A stretch of DNA of 64,000 nt. It comes from a virus. The stretch lies in IMG/VR virus record IMGVR_UViG_3300022540_000472, positions 1 through 64,000 of that record. One strand, 5' to 3'. The notes under the pieces are model-generated. The model did no database searches and was not told the DNA's origin. It saw only the letters and a program-made list of their open reading frames with translations. Below are positions 24,376 to 32,540 of this stretch, in pieces. How positions within the stretch are numbered: the stretch's first letter is position 1; each line of letters starts with the position of its first letter. A program made the position numbers and the translations under genes.

Positions 24376-25677
24376 GTGGCTCATATTATCATAGACCGTA
24401 GAAAGAATGCAAAAAACAAAAGCTCGGTTAATAGACAAAAGTTTATTAAGCGAGTGAAAGGACAAGTGCGAGATGCTGTTAAAGAAGTTATCCGAGATGG
24501 AAAAATTGAGGATATCATTGGAGATAGTGGAAAGAAAGTAAATGTCCCAATTAAAGATTTGAATGAACCAAACTTTCATTACGGTGAAGGTGGAATGACA
24601 GACAAAGTTCTTCCAGGTAACCACCACTACAATGAAGGTGATCGTATAGATCGTCCTGAAGGTGGTGAAGGTGGTGGCGGACCAAAAGGTTCCAAAGATG
24701 GTGAAGATGAAGATGAATTCAGTTTCCACTTAACCAAGGAAGAATTCCTTGACTTATTCTTTGAAGACTTAGAATTGCCTGACCTCCTTAAAAAGGATTT
24801 AGCGACTGTTGATGAGTATGCTTACAGCCGAGCAGGATTTTCAACTGATGGTAACCCTGCTCGGTTAAATGTTCTTCGTTCAATGAAGCAAGCGAAAGCT
24901 CGTAAGTTCGCTCTTCGTTCTCCAAAGAAGAAAAAGCTACGTGTTCTTGAAGAAGAACTTAAACAGTTAGATATTACGATTGAAAATTATCAATCAAAAG
25001 GACAAGATTGTTCAATTGAACAAGACCGTAAAAAGGTTGTAGTCGAAGAAATTAAAATACTCAAAAGAAAGATTAAAGCAATTCCATTTATAGATGATAT
25101 TGACCTTCGTTACAATAGATGGGAAAAACATCCAATACCTGTTACACAAGCTGTTATGTTCTGTATTATGGACGTATCTGGTAGTATGGGAGAATGGGAA
25201 AAGGAAATGTCAAAACGTTTCTTTATGCTTTTGTATTTATTCTTAACAAAAAATTACAAACGTGTTGAGCTTGTATTCATTCGTCACCACTCAATTGCTA
25301 AAGAAGTTGATGAAGATGAATTCTTTCACTCAAGAGAATCAGGTGGCACTGTAGTATCACCTGCTTTAGAACTTATGTATAATATTGTACAGCAGCGCTA
25401 TCCCAGAAATTCTTGGAACATATATGCTTGTCAGGCATCAGATGGAGATAACTGGACACCTGATTGTGCAGTCACTCAAAATGTACTAACAAAGAAGATT
25501 CTCGGTATGGTTCAACACTATGCATATGTTGAGATTGATAGAAGGGGAGATGATAGCGACTTGTGGCCATATTATGAGGATGTAAAATTATCACATGATA
25601 ATTTTGATATGTCTCTAATTACAGATGCTACCGATATCTATCCTGTCTTCCGTAAATTATTTGAAAAAAAGAAGTGA
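24376..25677 (+). CDS. yeaH: YeaH/YhbH (DUF444) von Willebrand A-type protein
   Basis: 433 aa, like E. coli YeaH (427 aa). The N-terminus is basic, residues about 85-115 are Gly/Asp/Glu-rich, and the VWA metal site DVSGSMG is at 266-272, followed by SGGTVVSPAL. It starts at GTG with CGGAG upstream. In bacteria it is co-transcribed with prkA and its biochemical role is unclear; it is presumed to bind a partner through the VWA domain. Confidence 0.92.
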   Translation: MAHIIIDRRKNAKNKSSVNRQKFIKRVKGQVRDAVKEVIRDGKIEDIIGDSGKKVNVPIKDLNEPNFHYGEGGMTDKVLPGNHHYNEGDRIDRPEGGEGGGGPKGSKDGEDEDEFSFHLTKEEFLDLFFEDLELPDLLKKDLATVDEYAYSRAGFSTDGNPARLNVLRSMKQAKARKFALRSPKKKKLRVLEEELKQLDITIENYQSKGQDCSIEQDRKKVVVEEIKILKRKIKAIPFIDDIDLRYNRWEKHPIPVTQAVMFCIMDVSGSMGEWEKEMSKRFFMLLYLFLTKNYKRVELVFIRHHSIAKEVDEDEFFHSRESGGTVVSPALELMYNIVQQRYPRNSWNIYACQASDGDNWTPDCAVTQNVLTKKILGMVQHYAYVEIDRRGDDSDLWPYYEDVKLSHDNFDMSLITDATDIYPVFRKLFEKKK

Positions 25678-25684
25678 GGTTATT

Positions 25685-27232
25685 GTGAACGAACGCAAAC
25701 CAATATCTACATGTAGTGAATGGACATTTGAACTCATTGAAGAGTACTATAATGAAATTGAACGTATTGCTCGGGACAAATTCAACATTAGCTACTACCC
25801 AAATCAACTTGAAATAATCTCAAGTGAACAAATGCTTGATGCATACGCATCTGTTGCTATGCCAATTATGTACAACCATTGGTCGTTTGGAAAGCAATTC
25901 GTATACCAACATGAACATTACAAACGTGGTTATATGGGATTGGCATATGAAGTTGTAATTAACTCAAATCCATGTATCTCTTACTTAATGGAAGAGAACA
26001 CGATGACAATGCAAGCGCTTGTAACTGCTCATGCTGCATTTGGACATAATTCATTCTTTAAAAATAACTACCTATTCAAACAATGGACTGATGCTGAAGC
26101 TATCATAGATTATCTTACATTTGCTAAAAAATATATTGCTGATTGTGAAGAGAAGCATGGAATTGATGAAGTAGAAGAAGTTCTTGATTCATGTCATGCG
26201 TTACAACATTATGGTGTTGATAAGTACAAACGTCCACCACAATTATCAATAGCTGAAGAAAAGGCTAGACAAAAAGAACGCAACGAATACTTACAGTCAC
26301 AGTTGAACGAATTGTGGAATACTGTACCGACATCAAAGACGAAAGACAGTAAAGAGACAGAACCAAGTTTCCCTTCAGAGCCACAAGAGAATGTTCTTTA
26401 CTTTATTGAAAAGAATGCTCCGAACATGCCAACATGGAAACGAGAGTTGATTCGTATCGTTCGTAAGATGGCACAATACTTCTATCCTCAAATGCAAACA
26501 AAATTGATGAATGAAGGTTGGGCGACTTTTTGGCACTACACGCTAATTCACGAATTGTATGAAGAAGGACTTGTTACTGATGGGTTTATGCTTGAGTTTT
26601 ATGATAACCACACAGCAGTTGTAGCACAATTACCGTACTGGCACAAACATTACAATGGCATTAATGTGTATGCTCTTGGTTTTGCAATGTATCAAGACAT
26701 TAAACGAATTTGTATGGACCCAACTGAAGAAGACAAAGAGTGGTTCCCTGAGTTTGCTGGAAATGGTGATTGGAATAAAACTGTTCATTGGGCGATGGAA
26801 AACTTTAAAGATGAAAGTTTTGTTATGCAATTTCTTTCACCAAAGGTAATTCGTGACTTTAGGCTGTTTTCTTTTCTTGATGATGATAAAGATCCTAAAC
26901 TTGAGATTTCAGCGATTCATGATAAAAATGGATATAAGAAGATCCGTGAAAAATTATCAAACCAATATAATGTTATTAATTATATCCCTGATATTCAAGT
27001 AACCAACGTTGATCGTTGGGGAGATCGTTCATTAACGCTTCGGCACTATATGTTCAATAGACAACCGTTGGATGAGAAGTCAACAACAGAAGTTTTGAAA
27101 CATTTACACAGATTGTGGGGATTTGGTGTTCACCTTGAATCCACAGATGACCGCGATAAAATCCGTGCTATATACGAAATATCTGGCGATGATGCAATAA
27201 TAGATGTTTTTATGGACGATAGCGACGAATGA
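25685..27232 (+). CDS. spoVR: SpoVR-like protein (YcgB family)
   Basis: 515 aa, matching E. coli YcgB (510 aa). Typical features include WTFELIEEYYNEIERIA near the N-terminus, YYPNQLEIISSEQMLDAYAS, and a central EGWATFWHY-type motif. SpoVR acts in spore cortex formation in Bacillus and is stress-linked in Gram-negatives. The frame is open into the yeaH end, but GTG at 25685 with GAGG upstream gives the normal N-terminus. Completes the PrkA-YeaH-SpoVR set. Confidence 0.92.
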   Translation: MNERKPISTCSEWTFELIEEYYNEIERIARDKFNISYYPNQLEIISSEQMLDAYASVAMPIMYNHWSFGKQFVYQHEHYKRGYMGLAYEVVINSNPCISYLMEENTMTMQALVTAHAAFGHNSFFKNNYLFKQWTDAEAIIDYLTFAKKYIADCEEKHGIDEVEEVLDSCHALQHYGVDKYKRPPQLSIAEEKARQKERNEYLQSQLNELWNTVPTSKTKDSKETEPSFPSEPQENVLYFIEKNAPNMPTWKRELIRIVRKMAQYFYPQMQTKLMNEGWATFWHYTLIHELYEEGLVTDGFMLEFYDNHTAVVAQLPYWHKHYNGINVYALGFAMYQDIKRICMDPTEEDKEWFPEFAGNGDWNKTVHWAMENFKDESFVMQFLSPKVIRDFRLFSFLDDDKDPKLEISAIHDKNGYKKIREKLSNQYNVINYIPDIQVTNVDRWGDRSLTLRHYMFNRQPLDEKSTTEVLKHLHRLWGFGVHLESTDDRDKIRAIYEISGDDAIIDVFMDDSDE

Positions 27233-27233
27233 G

Positions 27234-27241
27234 CATAAATA
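27234..27241 (+). promoter_or_regulatory. T4-late-like promoter box
   Basis: CATAAATA just after the spoVR stop, 14 nt before the next ATG. Confidence 0.4.
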
Positions 27242-27254
27242 TTTGGAGATGAAT

Positions 27255-27386
27255 ATGAAAAAAGATCAGGAATACGAAGAACTTGTTAGCTGGGTTCCGG
27301 AGGACGGATACGGCGAAGAAGACGAAGAAATACGCACCAAGGACGATGCGCTTGAAGGGATTGACCAAACAGAAACTGGATGTTAA
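27255..27386 (+). CDS. Small acidic protein
   Basis: 43 aa, strongly acidic, behind GGAGATG. The terminator follows 2 nt after its stop. No function recognised. Confidence 0.5.
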   Translation: MKKDQEYEELVSWVPEDGYGEEDEEIRTKDDALEGIDQTETGC

Positions 27387-27387
27387 C

Positions 27388-27424
27388 AAAGGGGAATAAC
27401 AATAAAATGTTATTCCCCTTTTTG
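27388..27424 (+). terminator. Rho-independent terminator
   Basis: A 14-bp perfect stem (27388-27401 with 27409-27422) containing GGGGAATAAC, followed by T. Ends the PrkA operon. Confidence 0.93.
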
Positions 27425-27491
27425 TTTGTTCACTAAATACTTTTAAGCAAAATTAGTACCACACCAACAATTTACGACGAAGGAGTGTTAC

Positions 27492-28265
27492 ATGGCTAGA
27501 AAGAAAAACCGCGGCTCTAACAGAGTTCGCAAACAAATAAAATCTCTAGAATTGCAATTAATAGAAAATGGGAGAGCAATGGACCAAGGACCACAGAAAA
27601 AGAAAAAATGGACAAAGCATGATATACATGCAGTCAAACCACTAACCGCTACACAAGAAGAAATGTTTCATTCCTTCTATCAAGGCCAGCACATATGTGC
27701 TCATGGGTCAGCAGGTACAGGAAAAACCTTTCTTGCCTTATATCTCGCAATTAACGAAGTCATTGAACAAGGTATAGGTGCCTCTCGAATTATTATAGTT
27801 CGTTCGCCAGTACAGTTACGTGAAATCGGACATATGCCAGGTGATCTTGAAGAAAAGATTTCTTTCTTTGAAACACCATATAAAGATATTATGGCTGATT
27901 TGTTTAACCGTTCAGCAACGTACGATAATATGAAAGAGGCTGGAATCATTGAATTCATGCCTACAACATTCATACGTGGCCTAACGTGGGACGATGCGAT
28001 AGTTATAGTGGACGAAGGACAAAATATGTCGTTTCATGAAATCAACTCAATTATGACACGATTAGGTGAGAATTCACGTATAATCTTTACTGGTGATTTA
28101 CCACAATCAGATCTAACAAGAAGAAATGATATTAGTGGGATGGGACAGTTTATGAAGATTGCTGAAAATATGAAAGATTTTAGCAGCGTTGGATTCACAA
28201 AACACGATATTGTAAGGAGTAATTTTGTTAAGAGATGGATTATAGCATCTGAAGAAGTTGCATAA
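27492..28265 (+). CDS. phoH: PhoH-like ATPase
   Basis: 257 aa. Walker A GSAGTGKT is at 72-79 and Walker B IVIVDEGQNM near 175-184, with RSPVQLREIGHMPGDLEEK and FTGDLPQSD between and after. PhoH is common in marine phages; its role is uncertain, with RNA-related functions suggested. The first 45 residues are basic and phage-specific. An ACTAAATA box lies about 55 nt upstream and a terminator follows. Confidence 0.92.
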   Translation: MARKKNRGSNRVRKQIKSLELQLIENGRAMDQGPQKKKKWTKHDIHAVKPLTATQEEMFHSFYQGQHICAHGSAGTGKTFLALYLAINEVIEQGIGASRIIIVRSPVQLREIGHMPGDLEEKISFFETPYKDIMADLFNRSATYDNMKEAGIIEFMPTTFIRGLTWDDAIVIVDEGQNMSFHEINSIMTRLGENSRIIFTGDLPQSDLTRRNDISGMGQFMKIAENMKDFSSVGFTKHDIVRSNFVKRWIIASEEVA

Positions 28266-28266
28266 T

Positions 28267-28297
28267 AAAAAAGCCCCTTTAAGGGGCTTTTTTATTT
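28267..28297. terminator. Bidirectional terminator
   Basis: AAAAAAGCCCCTT (28267-28279) and AAGGGGCTTTTTT (28281-28293) form a stem with A- and T-runs on both sides. It serves phoH on the plus strand and the 119-aa gene on the minus strand. Confidence 0.92.
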
Positions 28298-28638
28298 TTT
28301 AAGTGACTACCAGTAATCAGACCTTCGAGCCGAGCTCGGTGTTCCTCGAGTTGTCGGAGACGACCTTCTAACTTCCCAAGGTCATCTCCGATTTCTGAGC
28401 GTGCTTCTTTGTGTTCATCTCTGATTTCTTTTATATCTGTTTTTATTTCTGTTAGATGATTTCCTATGGACAACATTTTCTCCTCAACGACAGACAAGCG
28501 GGTGCCGTACATCATAAATGTAGTCGTAATAGATACGATCGCAATTATAATATATACGACATCACGCAACGATAGAGATGCTGGAACTCTTACGCGTACA
28601 TCATTATTAGGAGAATTCCTAATATTATCATCCGACAT
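28279..28638 (-). CDS. Membrane-anchored coiled-coil protein
   Basis: 119 aa on the minus strand. One membrane segment (residues about 24-44) is followed by a long charged coiled coil. A good AGGAGGC ribosome site precedes the start and a late-type box (28675-28668) lies 30 nt upstream. The pattern resembles small holin- or spanin-like or scaffold-like phage proteins, but nothing specific can be claimed. Confidence 0.6.
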   Translation of the reverse strand: MSDDNIRNSPNNDVRVRVPASLSLRDVVYIIIAIVSITTTFMMYGTRLSVVEEKMLSIGNHLTEIKTDIKEIRDEHKEARSEIGDDLGKLEGRLRQLEEHRARLEGLITGSHLKNKKAP

Positions 28639-28667
28639 TTGATTGCCTCCTTCAATTCATACCCTAA

Positions 28668-28675
28668 TATTTATG
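28668..28675 (-). promoter_or_regulatory. T4-late-like promoter box
   Basis: CATAAATA on the minus strand, 30 nt upstream of the coiled-coil membrane protein. Confidence 0.5.
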
Positions 28676-28763
28676 AGGGTTTGCAGAAAATCTGAGGTTT
28701 AGTAATACTTTAACCACACAATTTCAGTGGGATATTATTTTGACCCATAAAAATATAATGAAA

Positions 28764-28771
28764 CATAAATA
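28764..28771 (+). promoter_or_regulatory. T4-late-like promoter box
   Basis: CATAAATA on the plus strand, 34 nt before the 92-aa membrane protein. Confidence 0.5.
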
Positions 28772-28804
28772 CGAGTGTCGGTATTAAATATTGGAGTTAA
28801 TTAT

Positions 28805-29083
28805 ATGTTACAACTTGGTGGCAAAGGACCTAATTGTTCAAATTGTGTAGACCATTGGGGCTTTGGTTTCTTTTGCATTGTTTTCATCGGACTCACGATT
28901 GGGTGGGTAGGTTTGCGATTCGTTGAAACTCCTCCATCTGTTATGCTGTTAACTCAAACTCGTATCCACTCTGAACAAACATCCGAAATCATACAACGCC
29001 TCGATACAGTCGAACAGTTGCTATTAGAACTCAAAGGTGATGTTCATAAAATTAAAAAAGAAATCGTTAGAACAACAAATTAA
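28805..29083 (+). CDS. Small membrane protein with C-terminal coiled coil
   Basis: 92 aa. Membrane segment at residues about 17-37, then a coiled coil. The start at 28805 has GGAG 8 nt before it. Same general design as the minus-strand gene opposite, from which it is divergently transcribed by a mirror pair of late-type boxes. Confidence 0.6.
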   Translation: MLQLGGKGPNCSNCVDHWGFGFFCIVFIGLTIGWVGLRFVETPPSVMLLTQTRIHSEQTSEIIQRLDTVEQLLLELKGDVHKIKKEIVRTTN

Positions 29084-29095
29084 AGGGATAATATA

Positions 29096-29467
29096 ATGCA
29101 AGGACTACTTTCTTTACTACCATTTATTTTTTGCTTTTGGACAGGAATTCTAATTGCTTGGGGTGCTTTCACTGGATATAAAAATGCAACAATTGTACAC
29201 AATGTATTATCATCAGGAAGAAAAGCAAGACGTTCAGATTTGATTCAGTTGTCAGTAATAACGATTGCTACTTCCTTACTAATTACAGCATTATTCATAC
29301 TACCACAATTCGTTGCTTACCATTTGGACACCATTCTCTTCCTTGAGATTTGGTATTCATTATTCTTGCTTTATATAACAGAACATTCTTTCTATGTTGC
29401 TAATTCATTCAAAAAGAATACTACCTCACACGAAGCAATTACACATTTCCATCCAAAAATTAACTAG
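29096..29467 (+). CDS. Polytopic membrane protein
   Basis: 123 aa with three hydrophobic segments (residues about 5-25, 52-74, 78-98). No family recognised. It overlaps the convergent minus-strand gene by 8 nt. Confidence 0.6.
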   Translation: MQGLLSLLPFIFCFWTGILIAWGAFTGYKNATIVHNVLSSGRKARRSDLIQLSVITIATSLLITALFILPQFVAYHLDTILFLEIWYSLFLLYITEHSFYVANSFKKNTTSHEAITHFHPKIN

Positions 29468-29954
29468 CAAGACCATACTTGTTTAATTCCAACACAAGTT
29501 CAAATTCCCACTTCGATAATTCGTGAGTGACAGCAATTCCTTGATACGGTTCAAGCTCAATAGTTCCACTCTCTTTAATTTTTTCAATGACTTCCTCTTT
29601 TTTACGGAAGGGAAGCGAACGAATATAAGCAGATGATTCATAAATCTTTTCTGGTAGAATAATACCAACACATGTCAGAGCACCATCAAGCGCATCTTGT
29701 CCTTCATGGAATTCTGCAAATGGATATGGATTTTTTGCATCTTTAAAGAAATCTGAAAGCTTCCGAAGGGTTTCACTATACCCACCATTCAACAAAATCA
29801 TAGTTTTGTGATTTTCTGCCCAATCATCAAGCATCTTTGGTCTGTGTGAACTATCAAATTTACTATCAATAAACATTTCTGCAATTGTATGTGCACTTTG
29901 AATACCCTGTTGAATGCTTGACAAATACATGTTTCCAAACCCATAATATCTCAT
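29460..29954 (-). CDS. Possible peptidyl-tRNA hydrolase 2-like protein
   Basis: 164 aa. GIQSAHTIAEMF (residues about 17-28), DWAENHKTMILLNGG near 44-58 and the run from YPFAEFHEGQ to ALTCVGIILP follow the order of Pth2: a GK(x)AAQ(x)SHA-like helix, a KxVLK strand and a DAGxTQ...TVLAIGP end. Key Pth2 residues are only partly kept, so the call is tentative. Pth2 recycles stalled peptidyl-tRNA, which would suit the translation genes here. It could also be only a fold relative. Confidence 0.4.
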   Translation of the reverse strand: MRYYGFGNMYLSSIQQGIQSAHTIAEMFIDSKFDSSHRPKMLDDWAENHKTMILLNGGYSETLRKLSDFFKDAKNPYPFAEFHEGQDALDGALTCVGIILPEKIYESSAYIRSLPFRKKEEVIEKIKESGTIELEPYQGIAVTHELSKWEFELVLELNKYGLAS

Positions 29955-29975
29955 TTTATACCCTCTCTTTCTAAG

Positions 29976-30004
29976 TTGACTAAATAGTACGTTTGGTGTA
30001 TATT
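29976..30004 (+). promoter_or_regulatory. Sigma70-type promoter
   Basis: TTGACT, 17-nt spacer, TATATT, 65 nt before the exported Pro-rich protein. Confidence 0.75.
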
Positions 30005-30068
30005 ATACACTATATCAAAACAGAATTCTACGCCGTAGGGCACAAATATGAATTAGGGTAAGAAAATA

Positions 30069-30839
30069 ATGAAAAAGATTATATCAATAGTGAGCGTTAT
30101 GCTATTGTCAGGACTATTTGCAACTTCTGTATTTGCTGGCGATAAGTCAATAATGTTCGAATTTGGATTTGGATTTGGAGATTCTGGAAAGACTTCATAT
30201 TCAAAAGCTGAACGCAAAAAATTAGATTTAACAAAATGTAGAACCCGAAATTCAGGTCGTATGACGTATTTGGGTCTTCGTTTACGTTCTGACGATGTTG
30301 AGTTACATGGTGCCAAATGGTGGCACGATACCGAAATTGCAAATTGTGACCGTGATAATTACGCAATTGGTCTTGGTTACGTAATTGATACAGAAGATGA
30401 GGGTACACAAGGGAATGACAAATATCACGTATCTTGGACTCCTGGTCTTGCGTATATTGGTAACACAAACTGGCGCATGACTGATAATTGGGCAATGTTT
30501 AATCGTCTTGCTGTTGGCGGTGAAGTAGCTACTAATTTGGATATTGAACTTGCTGTTAATCGTTATGGTAGCTTATATAGTAACCATGGTGAAACATTTG
30601 GTACAGTTGCTATTCGGTTGAATGACCGTGTCAATAATGATCCAGTTCAACCTACAACTACTCCAGTAGATCCACCATGTGATGATTGTGGTCCTGTTGA
30701 TCCACCAGTTGATCCACCAGTTGATCCACCAGTTGATCCACCATGCAGTGATTGTGGTGAAGAAGAGGAAGAGGACGATAAACCAGGTTGGGGATATGGT
30801 ACAACGGGACATACAGGACCACCAGGACGAGACAGATAA
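30069..30839 (+). CDS. Exported beta-barrel-like protein with VDPP repeats
   Basis: 256 aa. Residues 1-23 are a signal peptide (cleavage after VFA). Residues 25-190 show alternating strands and a NYAIGLGYV..YHVSWTPGLAYIG pattern like small outer-membrane barrels such as the lipid A deacylase/PagL fold, but the PagL catalytic triad is not evident. Residues about 200-225 are four VDPP units between CxxC pairs. The tail is acidic, then Gly-rich (GTTGHTGPPGR). It may alter the host surface, for example as superinfection exclusion. Confidence 0.6.
   Translation: MKKIISIVSVMLLSGLFATSVFAGDKSIMFEFGFGFGDSGKTSYSKAERKKLDLTKCRTRNSGRMTYLGLRLRSDDVELHGAKWWHDTEIANCDRDNYAIGLGYVIDTEDEGTQGNDKYHVSWTPGLAYIGNTNWRMTDNWAMFNRLAVGGEVATNLDIELAVNRYGSLYSNHGETFGTVAIRLNDRVNNDPVQPTTTPVDPPCDDCGPVDPPVDPPVDPPVDPPCSDCGEEEEEDDKPGWGYGTTGHTGPPGRDR
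30693..30745 (+). repeat. 12-nt tandem repeat (VDPP coding)
   Basis: Four near-identical copies of GTTGATCCACCA in frame, encoding PVDPPVDPP. The copy number can change by slippage. Confidence 0.85.
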
Positions 30840-30844
30840 CCCTG

Positions 30845-30873
30845 TTGTAATTTAACCCAAAGTAAGATATAAT
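30845..30873 (+). promoter_or_regulatory. Sigma70-type promoter of the Thg1 operon
   Basis: TTGTAA, 17-nt spacer, TATAAT. The -10 box overlaps the 5' arm of the hairpin just downstream. Confidence 0.75.
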
Positions 30874-30908
30874 AGCCGTATAATTAATTTTGTACGGCTA
30901 TTTTTTTT
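30871..30908 (+). terminator. Terminator hairpin overlapping a promoter
   Basis: AATAGCCGTA (30871-30880) pairs with TACGGCTATT (30893-30902), then a T8 run. It would end the exported-protein transcript. For a transcript starting at the overlapping promoter only part of the 5' arm is included. Confidence 0.75.
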
Positions 30909-30919
30909 GGAGAATAAAA

Positions 30920-31714
30920 ATGAAATCTGATAATCTGGGAGACAGGATGAAGGGATACGAATCTGTATCCAAAACAAAACTACTTAATCGTACTCCTGTT
31001 CTAATTCGTATTGATGGTAAAGCATTTCACACTTGGACGAAAGTATTACCAAGTGTAGATGAGAGTCTACAAAATGACCCATTCAGTGAAGTCATGCATA
31101 AATGTATGGTTGCTACAACACAACAGCTTGTTGAGAATACACAAAATGCTGTTATAGGTTATACACAATCTGACGAAATTACAATTCTATTAAATGATTG
31201 GAAAACATTAACTACTGACCAGTGGTTTGGCAACAGTGTCCAAAAGATGGCATCTGTTTCTGCAAGTATGGCAACTGCTTATTTCAATCGTGCTTGGGAA
31301 CGCATGTTCTGGAGTGACAAAATCCCCCCTGCGTTATTTGATGCGCGCGTGTTTAATATTCCCAAAGAGGAGGTGACTAACAATTTCATCTGGCGTCAAC
31401 AAGACGCAACGCGCAATTCAATTAACATGTATGCTCGTCACTTTTTCTCGCATAAAGAAATGCAAGGCAAGAGTACGAGTGAAGTTCAAGATATGTTAAT
31501 GCTTAAAAAAGGTGTTAACTGGAATGACTTGGAAACTTGGAAACGACGTGGCACTTGTGTGACACGTGGTGGACACTATGAATTAAAAGGTGGCCCTAAC
31601 GAAAAATGGATTGCCAATGCACCACATAGTACCATTATCATAAACGAAGAAATTCCTATTTTTACAAAGGATAGAGAATATATTGAACAGTTCTTGGTTA
31701 CAGATGAAGAATGA
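30920..31714 (+). CDS. Thg1-like tRNA(His) guanylyltransferase
   Basis: 264 aa. LIRIDGKAFHTWTK (28-41) with D32 and YTQSDEITILL (81-91) with D85/E86 match the metal-binding motifs of the Thg1/Thg1-like 3'-5' polymerases. These add G-1 to tRNA-His or repair 5'-truncated tRNAs. Phage copies are known in T4-like phages. The ATG at 30920 has GGAG upstream and removes a 10-residue extension. Here it may repair tRNAs damaged by host nucleases or mature the phage tRNAs. Confidence 0.88.
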   Translation: MKSDNLGDRMKGYESVSKTKLLNRTPVLIRIDGKAFHTWTKVLPSVDESLQNDPFSEVMHKCMVATTQQLVENTQNAVIGYTQSDEITILLNDWKTLTTDQWFGNSVQKMASVSASMATAYFNRAWERMFWSDKIPPALFDARVFNIPKEEVTNNFIWRQQDATRNSINMYARHFFSHKEMQGKSTSEVQDMLMLKKGVNWNDLETWKRRGTCVTRGGHYELKGGPNEKWIANAPHSTIIINEEIPIFTKDREYIEQFLVTDEE

Positions 31715-32019
31715 GAAATGTAATTGAACATTTTGAAGGATATGTCCTCGAAGTAAAAGATGAAACTTTTTGGGGACGATATGTTGATATTGCTGGGCAA
31801 GAAGAACAAGCCGAATTCATAACAGATAAAGTACTCTTTACCGATGAAGATAAAGAGTTTCTTCAAGAAGGTGCTTACTTTGATGTAATCTTTTATAATG
31901 ACGAAAGCATGGAGTTCAAGTTTATCAAAGAATATTGGACCCAAGAACAAATTGATGCCGCTCATAAAGAGGCAGTAAAATTAGTTAAATTTTTTAAGGG
32001 GCTACCACAAGATGTTTGA
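31711..32019 (+). CDS. Hypothetical acidic protein
   Basis: 102 aa; beta-rich first half, helical end. Overlaps Thg1 by 4 nt (ATGA). No family recognised. Confidence 0.6.
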   Translation: MRNVIEHFEGYVLEVKDETFWGRYVDIAGQEEQAEFITDKVLFTDEDKEFLQEGAYFDVIFYNDESMEFKFIKEYWTQEQIDAAHKEAVKLVKFFKGLPQDV

Positions 32020-32218
32020 TGTATATATTTGGCATTATCAACCTTATAAGTTGAGTACATTCTCTACACTTAGTTTAGCAGAACAGACTAGAGAAAAAAT
32101 ACTTGAAATCAATCCAGAACAGAAAGTATGGATTGACCCAGTTTGGGGACAAGATTCTATTGAAGCTGCTGTACGAAAATACGAATCAATAAAGAGGAGG
32201 GGGTCCAATGAATCCTAA
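32012..32218 (+). CDS. Hypothetical protein
   Basis: 68 aa, soluble; overlaps both neighbours in the early-type operon. No function recognised. Confidence 0.55.
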   Translation: MFDVYIWHYQPYKLSTFSTLSLAEQTREKILEINPEQKVWIDPVWGQDSIEAAVRKYESIKRRGSNES

Positions 32219-32540
32219 TTTAGAAACAATAATTCGTGACATAATGAATATGACACGTGAAAACGAAACTCTGCCAGATTGGGCTCTTGGTCTAAAACTC
32301 GGGGAAGAGACTGGTGAAGTTTGTGAAGAACTTATGAAAGCAAATGGCTTCTCGCGACACAAAGAACCTGGTGAAGGTGTAATTTATGAAGTTGCTGACG
32401 TTATAAACGTTTGTATTGGACTATTGACACAGCATTATAATGATTTCTCAGTGGATGAAATTATGACACAGCTAGAAGAAGCGTTGTGTAAAAAAAGTGC
32501 AAAATATAAACGTGTATTGGATGAAGGCGCTAATGGATAA
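32208..32540 (+). CDS. MazG-like nucleotide pyrophosphohydrolase
   Basis: 110 aa. GEETGEVCEELMKA (residues about 31-44) has the E-E-x-x-E metal motif and YEVADVINVCIGLL (near 62-75) the second E..D motif of MazG-type enzymes. It is the clearest of the three MazG-type genes. Its 3' end carries a 21-nt sequence repeated at the next gene junction. Confidence 0.8.
   Translation: MNPNLETIIRDIMNMTRENETLPDWALGLKLGEETGEVCEELMKANGFSRHKEPGEGVIYEVADVINVCIGLLTQHYNDFSVDEIMTQLEEALCKKSAKYKRVLDEGANG
32516..32536 (+). repeat. 21-nt direct repeat, copy 1
   Basis: Identical to 32967-32987. It spans the stop of one gene and the start of the next (encoding LDEGANG and the following ATG). Confidence 0.9.

Noticed and set aside
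30693-30745. CRISPR-like or origin-type repeat
   Set aside because: The 12-nt repeat is in frame and encodes a VDPP linker; there are no spacers.
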